Below are positions 22,016 through 31,816 of a stretch of 64,000 nucleotides of DNA, in pieces. The notes below the pieces were generated by a model. It ran no database searches. It was not told where the DNA came from and saw nothing but the letters and a program-made list of their open reading frames with translations. The position numbers and the translations under genes are program-made. The stretch is taken from positions 3,224,001-3,288,000 of the forward strand of contig NW_025408670.1 in NCBI RefSeq assembly GCF_020360975.1, in the 5' to 3' direction. Positions within the stretch are counted from its first letter, which is position 1, and every line of letters starts with the position of its first letter. This DNA is from Hirsutella rhossiliensis. Its lineage: Eukaryota > Ascomycota > Sordariomycetes > Hypocreales > Ophiocordycipitaceae.

Positions 22016-24392
22016 CTACTCGTTCTCGACGCTCTCCTTGGTCGTCGCCACAGCCTCGGACTCCTTGGGTTCGTCACACTTTGGCTTGCTGCCGCCCTCC
22101 TTGGTCTTCTCCTTGGTTTTCTCCTTGGTTTTCTCCTTGGTCTTCTCCTTGGTTTTCTCCTTGGTCTTCTCCTTGGTCTTCTCACCCTCTTGCTCGCCGT
22201 CGTCTTGCTCGCCGTCGTCTTGCTCGGCTTCGTCATAACCCGACTCGTTGTCGTAGTTCCAGGCTGCCTCGATCTCCAGATTGGCGCCGCTGTGGGCCCC
22301 TTCATTTGTGGTTGGTGCCGAGAGTGCGCCGGAGACATACATCGCGGAGCCCACGCCGTCGCGCTCCCTTTCCATCTCTGCGGCGCTCGGCATGTATGGC
22401 ATGACCGGACACGACATCAGCAGACGGCGATTCTCGTTGATGACGAGCACTCCCTCTTCGTCCTCGACGCCGATGAGGCGGAAGCCCCATTTGGACTCTG
22501 CGCACCGGAACAGGAGATAGTTGTGATCCTCGAGCGCGTCGCTGAAGCCAAAGTCGCCAAAGGCCAGCACGTCAAGCGACAATATGCCGCGCGAGCCAAA
22601 CGCCCACTGGGCAAACTCGAAAAAGGCCTTCTCCAGGAGCTTGGAGCAGGGCACCTCGGGCGCGTGGATCCAGGGGAGGTTCGTGCGAATGCCCCACGAG
22701 TTGACCTCGTCCAAGTCTCTGAACGTCTGACGGACGTGGAGGAACTTCAACGTGCTTTTGCGCGCAAACGGCTTCAAGACGAGTTTCTAGAGTGCGTGGT
22801 TAGCCTGCGTTCGCCCAGCCGGGGCGGGCCATGTTTTCAACTCACCAGATGATGCGGGTCACAGCAGATACCGAGACTCTCGACGCTCGAGTTGACAAAG
22901 GGCTGGAACAAGAGGCGCTGTTTACCGTTCGACATGCCCAGGTCCCTGACGTCGAGCGCGTCCTCAAGCCAGTCGGCGCGCGTGTTTTCACGGTAATGCA
23001 GCACGTGCGAGGAGGCCATGTCGCCGAGCTTGTCGAAGAGTTTCCAGAACTTGCGAATCACCGGGGCGGTAGTCACCTCGATGGCAAGGTAAAGCTCGTC
23101 GACATGGTCGATCAAGCCGAGGAACTTGAGCCACTTGCACTGGTCCTCGTTGTCGTCATTGTTGATCCAGCTGTCGCCCGAGCTTTTGAGCTCGAGCGTC
23201 TGCAGCGTGAAGCGGGTAGCTCCGTTGTCGATGGCGTGGCCCATGGCCTGCATCCAGCGAGAGCAGTCTCGAATCGTGAGCGACTGAAGAGTCTGGAGGT
23301 CCAAGATGCGCCAGAACGTGTCGCGGGCGATGGGCACCTTGGACAGGCAGAGAACCTGCAGCTGCGACATTCGAAACGAGGGCAAGGCATTGATGGGCGG
23401 ATCGGGCCAGTGAGGGGGGTTGATCCAGACGTGGCGATCAAAGGACCTGTGGGAGCACTTCTTGGCTCGGCTGTAGATGTCCTTGGTGGTCCAGTCGAGC
23501 TCGAGAGCATGCAGCCCGCTGGCAACCTGGATGCTTTTACCGCCACCCACGGGCTTCTCACGCGGGCCCAGAAACTCTGCGAGAGTGGAAAGGTCGGGAG
23601 GACCGGTCCAGCAGAAGCTCTCGAGATCGCGGAATCTCTTGGCATAGATCAGGCTTGCTTCCGGCCACCTATCGCAGCGGCCGTCGGTCACCAGCTTCAA
23701 CGAGGTGATCTGAGACTGCGTGGAGGCGAGCTGCTGCAAGACTGCCTCGGGCAAGCATGCCCCCATTTCCCAACTGCGGCACAAACCCCCAAGGCGTCAG
23801 CAAAATCTCACCGAGGAATAGGCCCGAAGAATCGAGAGCTACCTGAAGCTCCTGAGCTGTCCGCGCCTGATGCGATCGACTATGCCAATGGCTCTCGACC
23901 CGAGCTCCTCGAGGCGGGCCCAGAAGAAGCTCTTGGGCTCAATCTTGAACTTGCTCACGCCCGTCCGCTGGGGGCATGGATCCCAGTGAACGCAGCGAGG
24001 CTCTTCGAGCAGCTCGTCGCCGGCACGAAAATGAAGGTGCCGGACGAAGCGGACGGGAATGCCGCGGGGGATGGCAGCCGGGATGCAGTTGATGCTGCTG
24101 GGGACGACTGGCCGGACCACGAGAGTGTGCCAGAGCATCCTCTCGACGACGGCACGAATCATCTTGCATACCTGCGAGAGAGATACCAGGTCTCGCATGC
24201 CCAGCTGTTGGGGGTTAGCCATGGTTTCCGTTGGCGGCAGAGGAAACATGGGAGTGAAGGGTCATGAGAAGCGGGTGGGCGAACAAGTTCCGCGCAAAGG
24301 AGAATTATCTCCGCCGGCATCCTGAGAAGGTGGTATCGTGGCAGCTGCACGGCGGCGACGGCCTGCTTTCGTCCCCGTTTCTGGCGTCTCAT
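22016..24392 (-). CDS. F-box protein with C-terminal Lys/Thr/Glu repeat
   Basis: Four exons on the minus strand, 24392-24285, 24204-23843, 23773-22846 and 22786-22016, join in frame to 722 residues. The F-box is split by intron 1. Exon 1 ends MPAEIILLCAEL and exon 2 continues LGMRDLVSLSQVCKMIRAVV, the expected F-box pattern. Intron 1 has a weak donor (GTTCGC), so the exact join is the least certain. The middle is leucine-rich with LRR-like spacing (LQVLCLSKVPIAR, LQSLTIRDCSRWM). The C-terminus carries DDGEQ repeats and about seven EKTK units. F-box proteins link substrates to Skp1-Cul1 ubiquitin ligases; the substrate is unknown. The leucine-rich middle would be the substrate-binding part. 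Confidence 0.82.
22098..22183 (-). repeat. 12-bp coding tandem repeat (EKTK units)
   Basis: Seven or so copies of GAGAAGACCAAG with A/G variation at the lysine wobble base lie in frame near the C-terminus of the F-box protein. The copy number probably varies between strains. Confidence 0.9.
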
Positions 24393-26213
24393 GATGAATT
24401 CGGAGAAACAGTCTCGCGATGCTGAAAACTGGGAGTTGAGTTAGCAGGAGGCGAGGAAGCAAACAGCAGGTTTTTGCCTCTTACTCGAGTTGAAAGGGAA
24501 AAGCAACAAGAGAGATGAAGTCGTCGTCTGTTACAAGGCAGTCTGCGGTTTAGCAGTGGAAGACGGCGGCTGCGAGTGAGCGTGGTTGAAGGCGGCAAAC
24601 ACAAAGGGCGGGCAGAAGTTGTCAACAGGCGAGAAGGGTGGAGGAAGTTTTGGGCTACCGTCACGGGGCGCGTGATTTGATTCATGACTGGGCAGGCCTG
24701 CCTCAAAAATCAGGTTTGCCTTTCTGGCCTGTGTGTGCCAGCTGCCCAGGCTGTCCGCCTGCCCAGGGTTGGTTGCCGTGGGAATATGGCCAGTTGTTCG
24801 CGCCAATCACGCACGCGAGGAGTTGGGCGCTGTTGCGTTTCTACAGATACGAACACCCGAGCATGGACTTGACTTGACCGACGCTTGTTGCAGTCACCGC
24901 GGCTGCCCTAAGAAAGGGGATTCTCTGGGCTGGTGGATGAATAGTATTTCACGAGGTTCAACGAGCTTTTTGTCCTCGGGGCGATTACAACGCTCGAGTT
25001 AAGCACCGAGACTTGGCATTGACAGGCCGATTTGGTTCTCTGAAGATTGTCAACTATCAGACAGACCAAGGGTTTAAACCTGTGCCAACTTGCTGTCTTT
25101 GGAGGAGTGAGCAGGCCCCAGTCCCCCCGACGGGTCGTAGCCATAATTTTCTACGCCTTGCAGAACAGCGGCCCCAAAGACGCAGCATGTAGCGGACGGA
25201 CAGACGTTGGTCACGGACTGGAGGCATGACGGAAAACTATATACCAGTCACGTCGTGAGCAGCACATGGCGCGGAGACGGGCAACCCGAGACACGCTGGG
25301 CTCATCACCCGCGTGCATTTGCAAGACGTTTATCATTCATCAATCATATATCTCGCTGGTCTGGTGAGATATTCAACTGTTGCTCGTCTGGCAGACACAC
25401 GAGATTCTAGTTGCATAATGTCCCGTAAATTCGACACCACATGCTCCCTGTGGCTCCTGGAACCGAGATCAAACATACGGGTCGAGTTCACAAATAGGAA
25501 CGACGTAGGCCTGTCGGACTCGAAGTCATCGAGATACTCCTGGGAGATATCAAATTGAAAGAATGCACATGTAGTGAGTGCTGCGTGGCGTGGATGAATA
25601 TGACACTGCTCTATAGCATTGGGATATAGCATTAGGATATATTGCACCGGTATAGCCTCGTCGTGACAAGTTTAAAACAGTGCCTGTCGCGTTGGAATTC
25701 TCTGGATTGATACGGGTAGTCGTGCCAGGAGATGGTGTTTCCAACAGATTGGAGACACGCGTACGGAGCCGGCCATGTTGAAGCCTTTCACCTCTCTTCA
25801 GGCACTAAAGCAGGACGCAGAGGAGAGGTTCTGGCCGGCGTTCAGGGCGGATGTGCTGTGAAGTGTTGCTGGGCATTGCTAAGAAGGCCTTGGCCATTCC
25901 TCCAGAGAAGTGAACCATTGACGGACGGCCGTCCCGCTGTTCGCACGGTGGCGTCGGCGTAGACAGCCTCACTTGTGGTGGAGGGCTACGTATTAGTCAG
26001 GCTTCGTGCTGACAAAACTCCATTGACTGACTGCCCTTACCAACGATTTCGCTTAGCCTACGATTGCGCGCCAGGCCTGTCTTCACGTAACGTCTTGACG
26101 ACTCGACACGACCTTCGGCCGCGATTATGAACCTGCAACAGCGGCCCCTGCTTGAGCCGCTCTCCCTATATCACGGCTAGCGACTCTAAATTTGAGAAGC
26201 AACAAACCTGGTC
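24393..26213. other. Intergenic, 1.8 kb
   Basis: Divergent upstream region between the F-box gene (minus) and the gene starting near 26214 (plus). A 104-codon minus-strand frame (25333-25647) has no recognisable features and is not called. Confidence 0.45.
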
Positions 26214-28130
26214 ATGGAGGCTCTCGAGAAAGGCCTGAGTCATGCCGGCCTACGGACGCATTGCGGCATCTGTCGCAGCGAAGTCGAGGTCGCTGAACGA
26301 ATCATTTTGCGCAAGTCTATCAATCCCTTGGACAAGTTCCTGCTGCTAACACAGTACAAAATCGCTAGTCGTCGGCAGCACCGACTCGACGGCCTATTCT
26401 CACCGCCAAGGCCCTTTCGTTTTCCCTGGCTACGGCCATCGTCCTCCGGGCAAGAGCCGCACCTCCCTATGTCGAAAGCCGGGCTGTGGCACCTGTGCTG
26501 CCTTGGATGAGATCTCGACTATCCACTCGGATTGCTTCGACTTCGTGGCCCATCGGTGTAGCTTGGACGACCACCCAGATCACTTGTGGGCTGTCACCGC
26601 CTGGCGGAATCCGTGGCGTCAAGCTCCCAATTTTCACTTCGAAGAAATGTCTGTCGTAGCAGATGTCTCGATGCTTCACCATCTCGGCACACCCAGAATG
26701 AGGCTGGTTCCCCCGGAAGTCCTGCACATGATTTATCGGTACTCGGCGACATGCCTATTCTGGCGGTATAACGCAGCGTCCGAGGTTGCGCGGCGACTGT
26801 CTGCAGCTGTTTCATCGCCTCAGCCCTTGTCTATCCCCCTGTGCACAGTCTCGGAATGGAATCGCAGTGCTCGACCGATCATCACCAAAGTCCTCCACCA
26901 ACGGTCCGTCATTCGTTTGACCATCGACTCGCGGGGAATCAAGAAAGTCGAAAACCTGCCTGAGCGTCCTCGCTTCCAAAGATGGCGCACCAATGGCCTC
27001 GTTTTCGTCATTCTGGACCATACATGCCTCGAAGGCGTCATGGCACATTTCAAGGTACGTCACTCGCCCTCCTGGCGATTCCTTGATCCGTTTCCATATT
27101 TACGCAGATGCTGCCCTAGTTTGGACTCTTGCGCTTGGAGTTGCCCAAAGGCTGCCACGGGCTCCAGACTTGGGATACGCCAACGCCCCCCGACTTGGGA
27201 CAATGCGTTTTCTATCCAGCAGCCATCACCAGCTCCACCCAGTTCAGAACGATCAACTTGAGCGAGACGACTGGCATCACCTTCTTCTTCAGCTATGGCG
27301 AGATTTATGCCATCCATGCTCATACATGGGAAGCGCCTTGTGCCCACTCGACATATCGACGCTTGTCTCGCCGACGCCAACAATCAATCATCTGGGTTTA
27401 TGTCCCGATTTCGCAAAAAGATAGCATCTCTGCTCTGGGTGCGCGAATGTCACCCTCCGACGGGAGCCCCTTTTCAAGCACCTGCCTGCTTGTGAGTCTT
27501 GTTCGCCGCAAAACTTCCCATGCCATCAAAGACTGATTGCTTCAGTTCCGTATGAAACTGGGCGGTGATGTGCCAGTCGGCCTTACATCCTCGGAACGAG
27601 CAAGGGACCTGTTGCTAAACGGGTCATCTCCATCGACACTCATATACGACGCTCTTGAGTTGCAACCCGTTACCGTGATTGGCACCTTGACAACGGAGAC
27701 GGATGATAGGTTACCGACGACTCGGTTCTGCCACCCGCTTGTCGGCAATGCTCCATTCCCGAACGCTTGTTTCTCCTGGGCTCCCTTGGGAAGAGTCAGC
27801 CGTGTTAGCGTCTTCAAGGATGAGCAAACCGGGCTCTGCATGGGTATTCTGTTGGAATACAACAACGGCTCGAAACGGGCAGTTGGACAATGTCGGCTAG
27901 ACGTGGACTCGGTTGAAAACTATGCAAAACCGGCTCGCATATGCTTTCGTCGCCAAGTCCGGGCCCGCCCCAGATCCGCGGGCTCGCTGCAGACAACATT
28001 CGTCAAGAGCACTGATAGATCTGAGCATGGTCACGATAAGCAAGGCTGGACGTGCTTTGCAATGCAGGGCGAGCTAGAATTTTGGTTCTCTCGCGAAGAA
28101 ACCAAGCTAACGGCAAATGTGGATAAGTGA
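26214..28130 (+). CDS. Uncharacterised fungal protein with Cys-rich N-terminal segment
   Basis: Proposed exons are 26214-26314, 26355-27054, 27120-27491 and 27546-28130, in frame, giving 585 residues. The last two introns are well supported (GTACGT...CCCTAG and GTGAGT...CTTCAG) and restore continuous sequence (MAHFK to FGLLRLELP; STCLL to FRMKLGGD). The first junction is doubtful. The frame must shift between ILRKS and the downstream SHRQGPFVFPGYG, and the only fitting intron is 40 bases, short for a fungus. The N-terminus has CGIC and then LCRKPGCGTC, a possible zinc site. The C-terminal domain (MGILLEYNNGSKRAVGQCR to GELEFWFSREE) looks like a conserved fungal family of unknown role. The function is not known to me. 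Confidence 0.6.
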
Positions 28131-29060
28131 TGTCAAGACTTGCGCCGGACACAGCATATCCCAAGTTTGCATGGGTTGCACTGACCCTGTGTACTTGTTC
28201 CATCCACTCCATGCCCACCTCTGCAGTCACATGGCGCATGTGCTTGAACTATACGAAGTTACAGTCTTGCTGTGTGCTTGCAAAGCTGTCGGTTTGATTC
28301 GATATCGAGACCTGAGTTACCTATCCAGAGAGGCATCTAGTCGGCTACGGGTAAGTACGGAGCAGGTTCGGCGGCAGGTGAGTCGTGAGAAAGCACTTCT
28401 GGGTTGGATTACGACGTTGAGAATTCCACGGGGGCCGCAACTTGGGCCCTGCCCATTACACTCGGCTGACCCCTGGCAAGGGTCCGTCTGCCCTGAAAAA
28501 AATTCCCAACCTTTCCGTCTCTTCGGCACTGTTGCCTGTAGGCACGTCTGGGGCAACTACGCCCTGCCGTGACGATGTCCCAAATCCCAACGCGCAAATG
28601 AGCCACAGGGAGTCATTCAGGCATTTTGTCATGTAGCATTCGGCAACCCACAGCGCATTGCCCTCGGTTCACGCGATTCCTTTGGCAGTGCGGAGGGAAT
28701 AAGCAAGTGATTGGTAAGGATTGCACCCAATGGAAGCGTTGTGTATTAGCAATAATACTTTTGCTTACTAGCAAAGATAACTAAGATGGGAGCCCCCACC
28801 GGCCGGGTTAATACACGAAGCTATATTTATCGTAGATCCCCAAACTGTCGCCTCTTAAACTTTCTTCCGCTTAGCTATGGGTATCTACTTAGGCCTCAAC
28901 TGGAGAAGGAGATACAGAATCTGAATGTAGAAGAGGTGTCCTTGGACGCGTCTGAAGACTAGAGTACCCTTTTATTATGCCGGGCAAGGCCATTAAGCCA
29001 ATTTCAAATCGGGGACCCAATTATTAATTGCACGTTGTTCCCAGACGGTCGAAAACAGAC
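28131..29060. other. Intergenic, possible decayed repeat
   Basis: No gene is supported. From about 28740 the base composition turns AT-richer. I found no terminal repeats or transposase motifs. Confidence 0.4.
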
Positions 29061-29437
29061 TTAGTTGCAGACACAGACCCTAGGTGATTGTTAGACTCAA
29101 GAACCAAGACCCCAGTCGGACATGGTCAGTCGTGTCAAGACTCAAGGGCAACACCTACGCGTCGGCATTACAGTGTCCGCCGTGGAAGTCCCCGTGCTGG
29201 ACCAAGCACTATGAAGTAATGCCAGGTTAGCATGCGTAAACATGTTAATTCGCGGATTTAGATGGAAAACCCCGCCTGGCGAGAGGACGGTTGACTCACA
29301 GAGAGACTGCACGCAGCGTTACCAGCGTTTGCGGGGCCGATACTGCCCAGCTGGCACGAGCTTCGCTTGTCGAAGATCAATGGTTTGGCGAGGCTGATGC
29401 CAGCGAAGAGGGTCATGGCGATTATGGAGGACTTCAT
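29061..29437 (-). CDS. Secreted defensin-like peptide (six-cysteine, CS-alpha-beta type)
   Basis: Three exons on the minus strand, 29437-29300, 29208-29159 and 29079-29061, with introns of 91 bases (GTGAGT, GCTAAC branch, CATAG) and 79 bases (GTAGGT, TCTAAC branch, CCTAG). Together they encode 68 residues. Residues 1-17 (MKSSIIAMTLFAGISLA) form a clear signal peptide, and a short propeptide ends in KR at 24-25, a Kex2 site. The 43-residue mature peptide has exactly six Cys, spaced C-x14-C-x3-C-x11-C-x5-C-x-C, with GGHC as the GXC gamma-core. This is the pattern of fungal and ancient invertebrate-type defensins, where C1-C4, C2-C5 and C3-C6 pair. Intron 1 falls just before Cys3 and intron 2 between Cys4 and Cys5, so only the spliced form shows the motif. 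The usual His before Cys3 is Ser here. The likely role is an antimicrobial or competition peptide, inferred from family; activity is untested. Confidence 0.85.
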
Positions 29438-29553
29438 TGTCACGGTGGTGTCTGTACGCGTAAGTGATGTTTAGAAGCTGTAGTTCGCGTTAGTTGTCGT
29501 GTTTAATCGGCCTTGTAGTAACCTAAGAGGGCGGGGCGGCCGGGTCATCGGCG

Positions 29554-29565
29554 TTATATATTTAT
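29554..29565 (-). promoter_or_regulatory. TATA-like box of the defensin-like gene
   Basis: On the minus strand the sequence reads ATAAATATATAA, about 120 bases upstream of the ATG at 29437. That is a usual distance for a fungal TATA element plus a short leader. No other promoter element was identified. Confidence 0.5.
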
Positions 29566-31113
29566 CTATCCATTGCCCTCCATAGACAGTCGACTGGCCA
29601 TCTCTGTTGGCTGTGTCGGGTTGCTGGAATCCAATTCCATCCCCCCCCCCCCAATGCCGATGTTTGGAACGTCTCGCATCTCGCGGTATAAATCGACAGC
29701 AGCTGAGCGCTGCCATTACGAGCCGACGGGGGTAATACGGGACGTCTTTACACCGTGAACTTCAGGCGCGGAGAAGCCCAAAAACGAGCCGTGTCTCCCT
29801 TTTCAGCGTTCTCACTCGCAAGACATGCTATTTGCGTCCGAGTAACGCCGAGATACAACGGGGCTGGAATTAAGATGTTAGTTAAAACCTAAGACGTGTA
29901 TAACTCAGTGGCGTGCCCGTGTGTGCTGATCTGGCCTTGATGAGGGAACTTGCGAGATGGATGTCTCGGTTGCAGAGCCATGCTGCACAAGGTGGTGACG
30001 GTGACGGGCCCTGATAGGCACTGCGCCAATGGAACATGCATGCTTGAACCAGCTGGGTGCACTCATGGGGCTGATACCTAATCGGCAATCTGGCAGCATA
30101 ATTGCACGCTTGTTTTGTTGTGGTTTCGCCTACTCCGAAGTCCCCGGACTGTCAACCCCAGTGGCCACTCGCAAGTGTGGAACCCCCTCAATCAAGGGGT
30201 CTCTTAACAAGCCACCCACTCCCCGTTATTCGGCCACCTAAAAGCGGGCGAGGGTGGCGTGGTATAACAGAGGTTCGATACCGCCAACCTTGATGGCATC
30301 GTAGGTCGCATGCGCGAATTGATTTCTAAGAAACAGGCAGTAGAGATGAATACTTGGTAAGTTTGCCTTTGCAAGATTTCCTGTAGCTTTGGCTTTCATT
30401 ATCTGGTATAAATTGTCTTCAATAAGATGTGGTTCATATGGACGTTCAAGTTATTCCTGGTGACTATACTTTGAGAGTATTTGGATCATGATTAGTAACG
30501 TCTTGGTGAAATGAGGACTACAGCATATTGTCCTGTCGACCGACAAATGGTCATATCTATCAAGATCGAGGCAATAAGGAAGGTGCTTCGTGCATCCCCA
30601 GCATCGGAATTGTTCTCGAATCGGGGCCAACTGTTACAATGCTCGCAGGATGGACGATATGTCTGACTCTAGGGTACGCGATGTTGGGCGCGGATAAATG
30701 AAGCTAAGCTTCCTGTACTCCGTAGCTAGCTGGTCAAAAAGCCAGTTCACCTCAGCCTGGAGAAGACTGTCCGTGCATGCTCGTATAGAATAAAACATAC
30801 TTACTTGGTACCTCACGTCGAACATGACATAACATGTCTGGCATTGCTTGTCCATATCTGGGAGGCTGATGGAGCAGACTCCCCTTGGGCGACTTGTGTG
30901 GCCTAACTAACCCTAGCTCCTAAGCTGGTACTAAAACGATTAACCTAACCTAGTAAGCACTGCCGTATAAGTCAGCTCCCCCAACCTTGGGCACACGCAA
31001 CCCTCGGCACCTCCCCACATCACCATCGCGTCGACTACCCACCACATCGTGACCGCGTTTTCTCGTGCCATTCTTGGCCCATAATTATAAAATACGTATC
31101 AATTGCATGAGCA
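29566..31113. other. Intergenic, between the defensin-like gene and the transposon island
   Basis: A run of 11 or 12 C lies at about 29641. A short minus-strand frame at 30634-30855 (possible 48-base intron) has no recognisable domain. At about 30970, TA followed by AGTCAGCTCCCCC resembles the left end of a Fot/pogo-type transposon. Confidence 0.4.
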
Positions 31114-31806
31114 ATGCCTCATATTTCTAAATATACCGAAAACCAGCTCCAGGAAGCGCTCGTTGCTATTAAGAATGGCATGCCTCAACTCTGTGCTAGT
31201 CGCAAGTGGGGTATTCCAAGGACAACACTTCAATCGCGCCTTAAAGGAGCCCTGCCCATGAAAGAGGCAAAAGAAGCATATCAAAGGCTCAGCCAGGAGC
31301 AGGAAAAACACCTCTGTGACTGGGTTCTTGCCCAGGCCGCCCTTGGGCTGCCTCCAACGCATCATCAACTCAAGGAATTCGCTGGCCGGATCCTCATCGC
31401 CGGCGGCGACCCCCGCCCGCTTGGGATAAACTGGGTTTCGGGCTTTTTAGCCCGAAACCCAGAGGTCAGCACGATCAAAGGTAAAGCTCTTGAATCTGCC
31501 CGTGTCAACGGCGCCTCTGTGGCCCGGATCAAAGAACGGTTCTAATCTCTCAAGCTGCCGGCTGTACAGGCAATTCCTCGAATACAGCAGCTGGAGCATT
31601 CGTTACATCGTCTACGTCCGCAAAAGCAGAAAAAAGTGCCTCAAGATCCCAACGGGCGGTTCGTACGGATTGAACAAGTCATGAAGACAAGGAAGCAGCT
31701 CGAGCGCACGCTTGAGCCGGCTGCCGCCGCCATAGGCAATCAGAATGCAGCATGTGAGGCGCTCTGCAATAGCTGGCAGCTGGAGTGGCTAGCAACACCA
31801 AAATGA
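31114..31806 (+). pseudogene. pogo/Fot-type transposase remnant with the DDE core deleted
   Basis: The first 143 codons (31114-31545) encode the pogo N-terminus: a psq-type helix-turn-helix (KYTENQLQEALVAIKNG...WGIPRTTLQSRL), then a CENP-B/Tc5-type DNA-binding domain (LSQEQEKHLCDWVLAQAALG...GINWVSGFLARNPE). The frame stops right after IKERF. In another frame, from about 31553 to the stop at 31804-31806, the usual pogo C-terminal tail resumes (QAIPRIQQLEHSL...VPQDPNGRFVRIEQ). The whole catalytic DDE region, normally about 200 residues, is missing, so this is an internal deletion. The N-terminal reading frame alone could still encode a DNA-binding protein. Confidence 0.82.
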
Positions 31807-31816
31807 AATATCGTGG

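Noticed and set aside
22038..22238. Plus-strand frame with repeated SLVF units
   Set aside because: It is the antisense of the EKTK repeat in the F-box gene. Repeat periodicity keeps it open.
25333..25647. Minus-strand frame of 104 codons
   Set aside because: No homology, no splice context and no signal peptide. It sits in an intergenic region.
30240..30300. GGTTCGATACC considered as a tRNA T-arm
   Set aside because: No matching acceptor stem, D-arm or anticodon arm could be placed around it.
30634..30855. Minus-strand frame starting MDKQCQTCYVMFDVR with a possible 48-base intron
   Set aside because: The intron fits in frame, but the product of about 57 residues has no recognisable domain and no supporting context.
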